DNA of 64,000 nucleotides, from assembly GCA_030408505.1 (NCBI GenBank), contig JAUHQI010000004.1, forward strand, positions 434,001 to 498,000, read 5' to 3'. The position numbers and the translations under genes are program-made. How positions within the stretch are numbered: position 1 is the first letter of the stretch; the number at the start of each line of letters is the position of its first letter. The notes under the pieces were generated by a model. That model saw nothing but the letters and a program-made list of their open reading frames with translations. It did no database searches and was not told where the DNA came from. Below are positions 30,757-39,087 of the stretch, piece after piece. The DNA comes from Candidatus Sacchlamyda saccharinae (GTDB taxonomy: Bacteria; Chlamydiota; Chlamydiia; Chlamydiales; Rhabdochlamydiaceae).

Positions 30757-31572
30757 ATGGCCTCATCTACAGCTCAAAATATACCTGCAGAGTCTCGAGC
30801 CCTTAATCCCTTCGTGACCTACGATCCCGCAGTCATGCAGAAAAGCAATACCCGTTGGAAAGCTGTCTGGCTCGTCGCAGCCCTTGTGACAGCCGTTGCC
30901 TTCACTGCCCTTGCCACTGCAGCCATTATCTATACGACCGTCCACTTCCCCATCCACCTTCCAACTGTTTCGATCCTCGTTTTCGCAGCCGGTATGCCCA
31001 CCTCTTTCCGGGCATTTAAATATTTGTGGGACAAAAAAGACCACTTTGCTCAGGAAGCCTCTATCGACGCCCAACTTATCAAGCATATGCAAGCCAATAC
31101 CACTGGTGACCCCAAGCTAAAATCCGTTCAAGCTCGCTATAAGTACTTCCAGGCTGAAAAAATGCGATGGAAGACCTTTTCTCAAGAACTTCTAGACGAG
31201 ATCAAAACACCACAACCTTTAGCAGACGTCAATTTCAAAGACGCGAAAGCCATCAAAAAATTTGAAAAACAGGCGACAAAGCAAGAGTTGGCGAAAATGG
31301 GTCTATATAAAGCTGCTCTTGCCCATCTAAAATCTGCTTATTTCCTTCATCTAATGGACAATCCTTATGAAAACCGCCCTACAGCGGAATTCTTCGAGTT
31401 TGCTATCGTTGACCCCCAAGCGCGCTTGTTGGCTAAAGGCAATGGAGATAAAACAGCTGAAACGTTCTTGAAGACATCTTCTAGATGCTATACTGAGGCT
31501 GATTTACTCCGCAAAACGCCCGAGCAGCTCAAACGCGAGATTTTCTCTGGAAAAACTGGCTGGTTTCGATAA
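30757..31572 (+). CDS. Hypothetical protein with Inc-like bilobed hydrophobic domain
   Basis: Start at 30757 is supported by GGAG 9 bp upstream; the ATG at 30742 contains that site. The 271-residue product has a soluble N-terminus of about 35 residues, two close membrane helices (about 37-60 and 66-82) with a short HFP-containing turn, and a 185-residue hydrophilic helical C-terminus. Chlamydial inclusion membrane (Inc) proteins share this two-helix plan. Function unknown. It meets the convergent HEAT-repeat gene with no spacing. Confidence 0.75.
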   Translation: MASSTAQNIPAESRALNPFVTYDPAVMQKSNTRWKAVWLVAALVTAVAFTALATAAIIYTTVHFPIHLPTVSILVFAAGMPTSFRAFKYLWDKKDHFAQEASIDAQLIKHMQANTTGDPKLKSVQARYKYFQAEKMRWKTFSQELLDEIKTPQPLADVNFKDAKAIKKFEKQATKQELAKMGLYKAALAHLKSAYFLHLMDNPYENRPTAEFFEFAIVDPQARLLAKGNGDKTAETFLKTSSRCYTEADLLRKTPEQLKREIFSGKTGWFR

Positions 31573-33303
31573 TCAATGATATAAGCACTGCACAATGGCA
31601 GTAGCTGCCACGACGCGCAGCACTTGGAATGGTTCATTGAGGCGATCAAGAAGAAAACTGATCGCCTCTTCGTCTTTAGTTTTGGCTATCGCCTCCAAGA
31701 TATGCAGTTTAATTTCTCTCGAAGCACTCGGGTAAGCCCCTTTTAAGACAGACACTGCTTGTTTATCTCCTCCGAGGAGCGCAAGTATTAGCGCGGCCTG
31801 GATCCGGATTTTTTCTTCGGGGTCTTCTAAGAGTGCCCGAATGATGTCTAGAGCCTCTTCGTCCCCTTCTTGCAGCAGTGTGGCTGCAGCGGCGCCTACT
31901 GGACCCCAGGTATCCGCCTGAAGAAATCCCTTCACAGCCTGCTCAGCCCCTTTATAGCGCATGATGCATAGGACTTGCAGCAGCTCAATGCGGGTCATCT
32001 GATTGACCACGGACGGATAGTTGGGGATTTGGGTGACATGTGATACCTTGCTAGGGGCAAGTGAGCGGAAAAGTGGATTATGAGAGGTGTCCCACATCAA
32101 TTTCTCGGTCATCGATAGGTGCTCATCTATGGTTTTGCAGGCTAGATCAACCGCTTCCCTTTGCCCAATGAGTCCGAGTGCTAAGGTCACTTGGATATAG
32201 GGACTTTTGCTTTTTCGAAGGAGGGTTTTGGCCAGAGACACCCCTTTTTTACCAGAGACGGCCAAAGCTCCTGCTGCGAGTCTTGCGTAGGTATCTTCCC
32301 CTCTTTGGATCCACCGCTTAAGGTTTTTCTCTCCCCTTTTATCCCCGTGTATTAAAGCAAGCCAACTAGCTGTGATGGAAACTTCGGGGATGTGATCGCG
32401 CAAGAGGCGCGTTACTTGCTCCATTTGCATTAAGGGCTTGCCGTCGATTTCGGTTACTCGAAGCAGCGCGAGTGTATTGAGCGCAGAGAGGCGAACGCCT
32501 GGATGGGCATCAGCTAGAAGCGGTTGAAGGAGCGCAACTTTGTCGTAAAGGTTGAGGTGGGAGATGATTTGGCTAGCGAGCTCTCGGATTCCAGCCCGAT
32601 CGCTACGGACGAGGGTAGCCAGTTCTTTATCGTCGATGCTGTCATACATATTGACGATGGAGATGATGGCAGCGACTTTTTCTTCAGCAAGGGCTTTAGG
32701 ATGGCTGATGATCTCGATGAGCCTTTGTTTGGTATCTTTCATTCTGAGCTGTCCAGCGGCTTTAATCAGCTCTAAGCGAACGCTCCAGACGGTCTCTTCT
32801 TTGAGGAGTCTTGCGAGCTCTTCTTGTAGAGGGAGGTCGCCGTATGCGGCTGCAAGACCTACTGAAAGGGCCCGGATCATAGAGTTTGTTCCTCTAAGAC
32901 CTTCTAGAATCAGAGGAATGGCTTTGGCATCGCGAGTCATGCTTGCGCCAATTAAAGAGTTGATTTTGATGGCGAGTTGACTCGAAGCATCACCCTTATT
33001 GAGAACGCCCCACGCGAGCATCTCGAGGGCTGATCGATCTTGCAAAAGATCTTCATGCACCTTCGATAGGGTATTCCATTCTTCCAGGGCGGCAATTTCA
33101 TTGCCCGCTTGGCAAAGGGCTTTGATATGAGCAAGTCTTAATGCTTTAGAGTCGGGGTAGGTTTGCAGATGCTTTTCTGCCTCGGCAATGGCAGACATAG
33201 GATCATCAATAAGCAAGTGGGTATGCACTCGCTTGGCTGCTTCTTGGTCTTCGGCAACAAGAAAAGGGATAAAAAGAAGGAGTATTAACCCAAGCCGTGT
33301 GAT
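31573..33303 (-). CDS. Secreted HEAT-repeat protein with likely non-AUG start
   Basis: The frame encodes a chain of HEAT-like helical pairs (for example LGLIGQREAVDLACKTI, ALDIIRALLEDPEEKIRIQA, LLDRLNEPFQVLRVVAATAI). The first canonical start is GTG 33228. The 25 codons before it encode a convincing signal peptide (RLGLILLLFIPFLVA, then EDQ) in the same frame. That stretch has no ATG, GTG or TTG, but GGAGG lies 9 bp before an ATC at 33303. I therefore place the start at ATC, giving about 576 residues and a 19-bp overlap with the HIT gene. If this is wrong, the start is 33228 (551 residues) and the signal peptide is lost. Confidence 0.7.
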   Translation of the reverse strand: MTRLGLILLLFIPFLVAEDQEAAKRVHTHLLIDDPMSAIAEAEKHLQTYPDSKALRLAHIKALCQAGNEIAALEEWNTLSKVHEDLLQDRSALEMLAWGVLNKGDASSQLAIKINSLIGASMTRDAKAIPLILEGLRGTNSMIRALSVGLAAAYGDLPLQEELARLLKEETVWSVRLELIKAAGQLRMKDTKQRLIEIISHPKALAEEKVAAIISIVNMYDSIDDKELATLVRSDRAGIRELASQIISHLNLYDKVALLQPLLADAHPGVRLSALNTLALLRVTEIDGKPLMQMEQVTRLLRDHIPEVSITASWLALIHGDKRGEKNLKRWIQRGEDTYARLAAGALAVSGKKGVSLAKTLLRKSKSPYIQVTLALGLIGQREAVDLACKTIDEHLSMTEKLMWDTSHNPLFRSLAPSKVSHVTQIPNYPSVVNQMTRIELLQVLCIMRYKGAEQAVKGFLQADTWGPVGAAAATLLQEGDEEALDIIRALLEDPEEKIRIQAALILALLGGDKQAVSVLKGAYPSASREIKLHILEAIAKTKDEEAISFLLDRLNEPFQVLRVVAATAIVQCLYH

Positions 33304-33623
33304 AGCGTTTTTCCTCCGATGAGATGAAAGTGCAAATGAAAGACTGTCTGCCCAGCACCTGATCCATTATTGACAAGAAGGCGATAGCCTTCTTCTATCC
33401 CTAAATCTTTAGCTAGTTTTTGCGCAACTGCCACTATCTCACCTAAAAGATGATAATCTTCGGGAGCAAGGGATTGGAGATTGGGAATTTCTTTTTTGGG
33501 CACAATCAATATGTGGACAGGAGCTGCTGGTGCAATGTCGTTGAAAGCTAGAACAGTTTCGTTTTCAAAAACTTTATCACAGGGAATTTCTCCCTTGATC
33601 ATTTTCCCGAATATGGTTGTCAT
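33285..33623 (-). CDS. HIT family (HINT/PKCI-type) hydrolase
   Basis: The 112-residue product has TTIFGKMIKGEIPCDKVFEN, NDIAPAAPVHILIVPKKEI and the histidine triad HLHFHLIGG. It probably hydrolyses adenosine phosphoramidates or related nucleotides. The start at 33623 is 2 bp after the stop of the MYG1-like gene, and the in-frame extension upstream lies inside that gene. In Chlamydia a HIT gene is also paired with a MYG1-like gene. Confidence 0.93.
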   Translation of the reverse strand: MTTIFGKMIKGEIPCDKVFENETVLAFNDIAPAAPVHILIVPKKEIPNLQSLAPEDYHLLGEIVAVAQKLAKDLGIEEGYRLLVNNGSGAGQTVFHLHFHLIGGKTLSHGLG

Positions 33624-33625
33624 AG

Positions 33626-34486
33626 CTATTTGAATACTACAGCGAGGGCTTTTTGTGCATCCTCTTTTGTTTCCCAAATGGAAATGAAACGTCCTTTATG
33701 ACAAAAGATTGCGCCTGGCACGCCACTTACTTTTTGCAGTTCTTCATCTCGAAGGCCAGCCCATTCTTTTGGCAAGGGCATGCGTACACCCATTTTATCT
33801 TCTGGATTTGGTGGGATACCCCGTAATTTCCAATGAGCGCCAGCGGGCATGAGAATAAACTGGGCTGGGTGCTTTTCCCCTCCTAAGTCGAAGAATTTTT
33901 TCTGCCAGGGAATCGCTTCATCGAAAAGGAGAACCTTCTCCTTCGGCTCCATGGCCTTAGCCACTATATCTCCACAGCTCTCTGTGTATTCATACCGCTT
34001 CAAGAGCCTTTGAAAAAAACCAAGAGCAAAGTCTAAAGCCACAAAAAATGCTTCGGTCTGTTCTTCTTCTTTTGCGTCATAATGTACTGGGACAAAACCT
34101 GCAATGACATGAGAAAAGGTAGCAACGCCATCTTCTTGCATGACCTTCCCATTATCATGAGCATCTACACCTATAATAGCTGCTTGCCTGATGAATTCGT
34201 ATAAAGAATCGTCTATTATTTTTTGATCTCGCAAGTACTGCCAAACCATTCCCGCACTCGAATACTCTCCGGTATAGGAAAGCTGATGATGATCAAACCG
34301 CTTCGTGTTGGGGTCGTAGAGTCCCCCCACGTCACAGACGTATTCACACTGGCTAAGTTTTTCGGGATCCCGCGAGCGGACAATTTTGTCCTTATCGATC
34401 AAATCGAAAGCCAGAAGTAGGGCGCATGCGCTTACTTCATCTGCGTGGAAACTCCCATCATGGGTTCCTAGACTACGTGGTATCAT
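33626..34486 (-). CDS. MYG1-like metal-dependent hydrolase (DHH superfamily)
   Basis: The 286-residue product begins RSLGTHDGSFHADEVSACAL, matching the MYG1 GTHxGxFHADE motif, and continues with YVCDVGGLYDP and RFDHHQ, the metal-binding DHH-type site. Family members act as 3'-5' RNA exonucleases in eukaryotes; the bacterial role is less clear. First gene of the operon with the HIT and HEAT-repeat genes. Confidence 0.9.
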   Translation of the reverse strand: MIPRSLGTHDGSFHADEVSACALLLAFDLIDKDKIVRSRDPEKLSQCEYVCDVGGLYDPNTKRFDHHQLSYTGEYSSAGMVWQYLRDQKIIDDSLYEFIRQAAIIGVDAHDNGKVMQEDGVATFSHVIAGFVPVHYDAKEEEQTEAFFVALDFALGFFQRLLKRYEYTESCGDIVAKAMEPKEKVLLFDEAIPWQKKFFDLGGEKHPAQFILMPAGAHWKLRGIPPNPEDKMGVRMPLPKEWAGLRDEELQKVSGVPGAIFCHKGRFISIWETKEDAQKALAVVFK

Positions 34487-34538
34487 TTTTTCAAAGACTA
34501 CCTACCTTTTCTATTAAAAAAAAGGGGAAATTCATATA

Positions 34539-36650
34539 GTGAAGTTCTCTATGGAAAGTTACCTCTCATTCGGCCACCTCGATCTTGCCACCCCCGATGG
34601 GGTGATTGCAGAAATTCTCGATCGGTCCGAAGATCAAATGACAGCGCTTGTATCTATCGAGCAAATCTCTCCTTCTTTTGTAGGCTTTTCTATAGATCAA
34701 GAGCATGTTGAATTCAATATAAAGAGCACGCTCGCTCAGCTCGGCCTTAATGGAGTGGGGCAAGAGTATTTGATTGATTCCAAGAGGCGCAACGCCGTCA
34801 TCCGTGTGCTATTTACCCCTATCGGTCCGCTCGGCAAACAAATTCTTTCCCACCTCGATGTCGGCTCTTACGTAGGCAAACTATTCACTGCTGACCCTAG
34901 AAGGCGTGTACGCAATCCTGATTACCTATTGAGGATGTTTGGTCGGTATGACCGAGATGATTTGCCTCTGCTTTCGCTCGGTGGTCGAAATGGGAGCGGA
35001 GGATTACAAATTGAAAAAATTGGCGAGCAAACGATCGCCTTCCTCTCTCTGAAAAATGGGGTCATCCAGTATGACGATCAGATCCAAAATTTTATCCCCA
35101 CGCTTGGAGCAGCTCTTAAATTCCCAAAATTCAATACGCGCGAGCTCCTCCCCCTACACCAAAAATGGCATGAAGGAGCCTCCCGCTCTTTAGACGAGCA
35201 AAACATCCTCCTCGTCAAAACCTTTCCCCTCCACATTCGGACCGTATTTGCAAGAGTCGCCCAAGAGTTTCTTCCTCAAGGTGTTTATCACACCACTGCC
35301 AATGTTTTGCAACCTGATACGAAGGCTTCTGGCGATATTTATGAACTCTACGGACAGACCGGAAAAGAGCTCACGCATATCCCCTTAGAATTCTATACTC
35401 TCGAACCTCATCGCGAACATGTTTTCTTTTCTGATCGAGATCAGCTCCAAACTTCACTAGATGATCCCGAAACTATTTTTAAAACCTTTGAAACCGCTCC
35501 AAAAGACCAGAACCACAAAGTGGCAGCTTTCATTGTAAAGGGGGAGCAAATGCTCAACCTCCGCACCAAGGACTGGATCAAACGAAAGGTGCAACAGGAA
35601 AAGTTCCCCGGTCTCTACGATCTTGATCGGCAAGCCCAGATGGTCCAAGAGTTCATCGAGATGCAGCCCTCCTACCCCTTCCTAAAAGCCATTGAAAGCG
35701 GACAAATCACCTCCCAAGGGGTCCTCTTCACCCGTTACTTCCCCTCCCCTCTCATGAAAAAAATGCTTCTTGGCGACCTTGTCCAAAAATGCCTAAAAGG
35801 GATCTATTTTGAGCAGCCCTCCCACTCTCATAATGGATATTTTTCTCACGAAGACAGAGCCACCCTCATCGACCTTGCCCGTTTTGCCATTCCCGTCTAC
35901 TGGGCAGACAGAACATGTGGGAAAATTTTGCAATACGCCGTAAAACCTAACAAAGACACGGGGATGTTTGTCCCTATCTCTCAAGTGGATACCTTTACAA
36001 ACTCCACCGTATTTGGCATCTATGGCTCACATCTTCTCGAACTTGCCTTTGAAGAAGAGCTCGAAAAGATTCTTTCTGGTGTCTTAGAGATCAAAAAAAC
36101 AGCAAGCCACCCCCTTCTCTCGCCCGACACTCCCCTCTCACTTGTGACAGGAGGAGGCCCCGGAGTGATGGAATCTGGCAACCGCGTAGCTCGAAAACTA
36201 GACATCCTCTCCTGCGCCAATATTGTGGATTTAACCGGGATTGAACAGAGGCAAAACCCCTACATCGACGCTAAAATGACCTATCGCCTCGATAAACTCG
36301 TTGAACGGCAAGCCGAATTCAACCTCGATTTTCCCATTTTTCTCGTAGGCGGGATCGGAACCGACCTTGAATTTGCCCTCGAACAAGTGCGTCGAAAAGT
36401 AGGGATTGGTCTGCCAACCCCTGTTCTGCTGCTTGGCCCGCCAGACTATTGGCGCGATAAGATTACGCCTCACTTTGAGCGCAATCTAAAGTCTGGGACA
36501 ATCAAAGGTTATGAATGGGTCAGCAACTGCTTCTATTGCATAGAAACCGCTGAGGCGGCCCTTAAGATTTACAAACAATATTTTAGCGGAACACTTCCCA
36601 TCGGCAAAAACGCACCCATAGCTCCAGAAGGATTTATCATTGCGAGCTAG
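34539..36650 (+). CDS. Conserved chlamydial protein with C-terminal LOG-like domain
   Basis: The 703-residue product probably starts at GTG 34539, with AGGGG 11 bp upstream; an ATG lies 4 codons later. Residues about 1-500 have no fold I recognise. The C-terminal 190 residues carry GGGPGVMESGN and FLVGGIGTDLEFAL, which resemble the nucleotide-phosphate motifs GGGxxGLM and PGGxGTxxE of the LOG/lysine decarboxylase-like family. Its place next to the HIT and MYG1 genes matches Chlamydia, where the equivalent gene is of unknown function. The end overlaps the convergent DUF1207 gene by 4 bp. Confidence 0.85.
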   Translation: MKFSMESYLSFGHLDLATPDGVIAEILDRSEDQMTALVSIEQISPSFVGFSIDQEHVEFNIKSTLAQLGLNGVGQEYLIDSKRRNAVIRVLFTPIGPLGKQILSHLDVGSYVGKLFTADPRRRVRNPDYLLRMFGRYDRDDLPLLSLGGRNGSGGLQIEKIGEQTIAFLSLKNGVIQYDDQIQNFIPTLGAALKFPKFNTRELLPLHQKWHEGASRSLDEQNILLVKTFPLHIRTVFARVAQEFLPQGVYHTTANVLQPDTKASGDIYELYGQTGKELTHIPLEFYTLEPHREHVFFSDRDQLQTSLDDPETIFKTFETAPKDQNHKVAAFIVKGEQMLNLRTKDWIKRKVQQEKFPGLYDLDRQAQMVQEFIEMQPSYPFLKAIESGQITSQGVLFTRYFPSPLMKKMLLGDLVQKCLKGIYFEQPSHSHNGYFSHEDRATLIDLARFAIPVYWADRTCGKILQYAVKPNKDTGMFVPISQVDTFTNSTVFGIYGSHLLELAFEEELEKILSGVLEIKKTASHPLLSPDTPLSLVTGGGPGVMESGNRVARKLDILSCANIVDLTGIEQRQNPYIDAKMTYRLDKLVERQAEFNLDFPIFLVGGIGTDLEFALEQVRRKVGIGLPTPVLLLGPPDYWRDKITPHFERNLKSGTIKGYEWVSNCFYCIETAEAALKIYKQYFSGTLPIGKNAPIAPEGFIIAS

Positions 36651-37855
36651 AAGCCCCAAGAGAAACCAGCTTCCCAGTAGTTAGTTTTCATCAAAAAGAA
36701 CTGTCCTTCGTAAGAATAGCCATCGTGGTAAGCTCCAAAGAAGCGCATTTTACGGCCCACCCCCTGCAATTTACTGATCTCGTAACCAGCCTTGATCGTC
36801 CAATCAAAGCCCCAGTCGCGCACTTGCCAGTTCTGCATATCGAGGGCAGCGAAAAACGTGCCATACAAACGCTGACAATGGAACCTCGTCGTCCACCATC
36901 TCGCCTCGGCCCCATACTCGACATAGTAGGTCTCCATAGGGAAAGAACGATCACTATGTAGAATAAACCCTGGACCTCCATATAAACGGAGCCACCGCGT
37001 AACCTGACAAGAGGTCAAAAACTCAAGAGCTTCGAAACTTGGATTTACCCTTTCAGGCAAGAAAAAGGGGCGGTTAAATAGAAACTCATCCCCTAAATGA
37101 CTAGAAATGTGGTAGAGACGGATCCGAAAAGCCCAGCGATCCACCGCATAGTCTAGAGGAATACCAAGTAGAAAATCAGTATTTACCAGTTCGCAACAAG
37201 TCCCATCCACGCGAGGAACATCTTTAAAGTTAAACGGAGACCAGATTCCCGCTTCGATACCGATTTGCAAATCCCCACACCATGGCCAAACATTCAGCCA
37301 TCGGTAGATAGGGAAATTGTCACCCATAGCGATACAAATTGCATTCTCGCCTACGATTTTATCGCCACCACGATATGCCACCGAGTACATTACCTGACGA
37401 GGATCCGCAATCATCGGCTGATACAAGACCGTAAGCTGGGGAAACCAAATCCCACTCACCCAAGGCTGCTGTACATAACCACAACGCCGCTTACATTCTT
37501 CTTCACTCAGCTCGCACTTAACCTTCACCTCACAAACACACGGGACATCTTGAACAAAAGCAATAATCGAATTTGCCAGAAGCGAATTATTCGGAAGGTT
37601 ATACAAATAGACAACATCATCATCGACGAGGACCACGACCTGATGCTCGTAATAGTGCATATCCACTAAAGCCTGGATATACCCCTCAAGATAATGGTCC
37701 GTATTGTCTTCCATTTTCGCATCGGGAATCGCTTCGGCCCGGCTCATGAAAAAGGCGTGGGAGGCATCGGCAATTTCTTCTGTTTCTTCCGTTTCTTCTG
37801 CTCCCAATACAGAAAAACAGCTCAATAGTAGTAAAGAACATTTCCAGGTACGCAT
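36647..37855 (-). CDS. DUF1207 outer-membrane-type protein
   Basis: The ATG at 37855 begins a signal peptide (MRTWKCSLLLLSCFSVLG, then AEETEE). The 402-residue product contains FPQLTVLYQPMIADPRQVMY and many alternating aromatic strands (GAEARWWTTRFHCQRLYG, WEAGFSWGF at the end), as expected for the DUF1207 beta-barrel-like family. The terminal phenylalanine fits an outer membrane barrel. A cysteine-rich section CVCEVKVKCELSEEECKRRC is unusual and could form disulfides, as in other chlamydial envelope proteins. Confidence 0.85.
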   Translation of the reverse strand: MRTWKCSLLLLSCFSVLGAEETEETEEIADASHAFFMSRAEAIPDAKMEDNTDHYLEGYIQALVDMHYYEHQVVVLVDDDVVYLYNLPNNSLLANSIIAFVQDVPCVCEVKVKCELSEEECKRRCGYVQQPWVSGIWFPQLTVLYQPMIADPRQVMYSVAYRGGDKIVGENAICIAMGDNFPIYRWLNVWPWCGDLQIGIEAGIWSPFNFKDVPRVDGTCCELVNTDFLLGIPLDYAVDRWAFRIRLYHISSHLGDEFLFNRPFFLPERVNPSFEALEFLTSCQVTRWLRLYGGPGFILHSDRSFPMETYYVEYGAEARWWTTRFHCQRLYGTFFAALDMQNWQVRDWGFDWTIKAGYEISKLQGVGRKMRFFGAYHDGYSYEGQFFLMKTNYWEAGFSWGF

Positions 37856-37921
37856 AAATCCTAAATACCATAGCAGAGATTTTTCTTGGAAGCTTTTACA
37901 AATCTCTCTATGATTTCTCTT

Positions 37922-38476
37922 ATGAAAACACGCTGCTTTGGTGATCAATCAGATCTATACGCCCACTATCACGATACTGAATGGGGCATCCCCTCCCGCG
38001 ACGACCGCCATCTCTTCGAGATGCTCATCCTCGAAGGGGCACAAGCCGGCCTATCCTGGGAAACCATTCTTAAAAGGAGAGACGGGTATCGCGAGGCCTT
38101 CCACTTCTTCGATCCTAAAAAAGTAGCCACCATGACCGACACCGAGCTTAGGAACCTCCTCCACAACGAAAAAATCATCCGCAACCGCCTAAAAGTTTTT
38201 GCAGCCCGACAAAACGCCCAAGTATACCTACAAATCCAGCAAGAATTCGGTACCTTTGCCACTTATCTCTGGAACTTTGTTCACAACACCCCCATCGAAA
38301 ATAACTGGCCAAGCCCAAGCGAAATCCCCGTCACCACGCCCGAGAGCGACGCCCTATCCAAAGACCTAAGAAAACGGGGCATGAAATTTGTTGGCTCGAC
38401 AATTATGTATGCCTACATGCAAGCCGTAGGACTCGTCAACGACCACCCCCAAACCTGTCCCTTAGGGAAACACTGA
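37922..38476 (+). CDS. tag: DNA-3-methyladenine glycosylase I
   Basis: The 184-residue product matches Tag: TRCFGDQSDLYAHYHDTEWG, EMLILEGAQAGLSWETILKR, and the C-terminal zinc-site residues in LVNDHPQTCPL. It removes 3-methyladenine from alkylated DNA. Start at 37922 gives the normal N-terminus; an ATG four codons earlier (37910) is also possible. Divergent from the DUF1207 gene. Confidence 0.95.
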   Translation: MKTRCFGDQSDLYAHYHDTEWGIPSRDDRHLFEMLILEGAQAGLSWETILKRRDGYREAFHFFDPKKVATMTDTELRNLLHNEKIIRNRLKVFAARQNAQVYLQIQQEFGTFATYLWNFVHNTPIENNWPSPSEIPVTTPESDALSKDLRKRGMKFVGSTIMYAYMQAVGLVNDHPQTCPLGKH

Positions 38477-38568
38477 TCAATTCAATTCCTCAGATCTTCG
38501 GCCAAAAACGTCGAAAAACTTAATTTTCGACCCGTTTAGCTCGAATCTCTGAGAAAGCAATTAATCAG
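38473..38568. repeat. Imperfect palindrome, repeat copy A
   Basis: The 96-bp segment begins at the tag stop. Its outer arms (CTGAT...TCTCAGA type) pair imperfectly and its core is a perfect 8-bp stem (38510-38517 with 38524-38531). It shares an exact 22-bp block (38478-38499) and a CGTTTAG block with copy B near 41744. It may act as the tag terminator or be a small decayed mobile repeat. Confidence 0.6.
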
Positions 38569-38617
38569 CCTTTCCCTTGCCACAAACAACCTTCACCATG
38601 TAAAATCCCTTAATTCT

Positions 38618-38690
38618 GGGGCAATAGCTCAGTGGTTAGAGCAGCGGACTCATAACCCGTCGGTCGCTGGTTCAAGTCCAGCTTGCCCCA
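38618..38690 (+). tRNA. trnI: tRNA with CAT anticodon, probably tRNA-Ile2
   Basis: A 73-base cloverleaf has acceptor GGGGCAA/TTGCCCC, anticodon loop CTCATAA and T arm GCTGG TTCAAGT CCAGC. The D arm, anticodon loop and T arm are close to E. coli tRNA-Ile2 (lysidine-modified CAU) rather than to elongator Met tRNA, so I call it tRNA-Ile2. Pair 31-39 is an A-C mismatch. CCA is not encoded. Its 3' part is repeated at 38894. Confidence 0.85.
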
Positions 38691-38694
38691 ATTT
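38655..38694 (+). repeat. Direct repeat, tRNA 3' copy 1 (possible attachment core)
   Basis: These 40 bases run from the anticodon loop to just past the tRNA 3' end and recur at 38894-38933 with one mismatch. A repeat of this extent is typical of integrase attachment sites in tRNA genes. Confidence 0.75.
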
Positions 38695-38717
38695 GGATGA
38701 TCCTTGGTACCGCTGCG

Positions 38718-38893
38718 GCAGCGGACTCAGGCGCACCGAGCTAACCAGATTGAATCGAGATTCAATGTGAGCCGGCCTAATTTTTTCGCAAGTGAAGAGG
38801 GCCTATTCTTGAATAGGGCCGATGAGCTTGAGGAAAAAGGAGGCTGAAAGCTCACGCAGAAGATCGGTTTAAGATGGGAGGCGAAGTGCGCCC
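38718..38893 (+). other. Structured insert beside a broken tRNA copy
   Basis: Bases 38718-38729 repeat the tRNA anticodon-stem segment 38641-38652 exactly. After them comes a 164-bp insert, then the repeated tRNA 3' part at 38894. The insert ends pair over 7 bp (38730-38736 with 38886-38892). Inside are three more hairpins: 749-756/759-766, 799-808/811-820 (one mismatch) and 823-829/848-854 (all +38000). It looks like a folded RNA element or palindrome-rich insertion at an anticodon loop. No core motifs of group I introns are visible and no gene is seen. Confidence 0.5.
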
Positions 38894-38933
38894 ACCCGTC
38901 GGTCGCTGGTTCAAGTCCAGCTTGTCCCAATTT
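38894..38933 (+). repeat. Direct repeat, tRNA 3' copy 2 (possible attachment core)
   Basis: The sequence is 39 of 40 identical to 38655-38694; the change is C to T in the acceptor part, which would weaken pairing. No tRNA 5' half lies directly before it, so this copy is not a functional tRNA. Confidence 0.75.
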
Positions 38934-39087
38934 TTTTACTGACGAGAGGCATGTCTTAGGGCTTGTGAAAAATTCCGCTCTTTTAAGTTCTTCCTGAAGA
39001 GTTTTTCAACAAGGTCGTTTGCAGGATCAAATGCAATAATTCAAAATCAAATACAAAGAGACACACAAACTACATAGAGGACATCGA

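Noticed and set aside
38727-38930. Minus-strand open frame of 67 codons across the repeated tRNA part
   Set aside because: It is the shadow of the tRNA T arm (GLEPATDG type translation) and the structured insert, with no ribosome-binding site.
38718-38930. Group I intron or tmRNA in the broken tRNA copy
   Set aside because: No P, Q, R or S core motifs of group I introns are visible, the length is short, and there is no tmRNA tag frame or matching 5' half.
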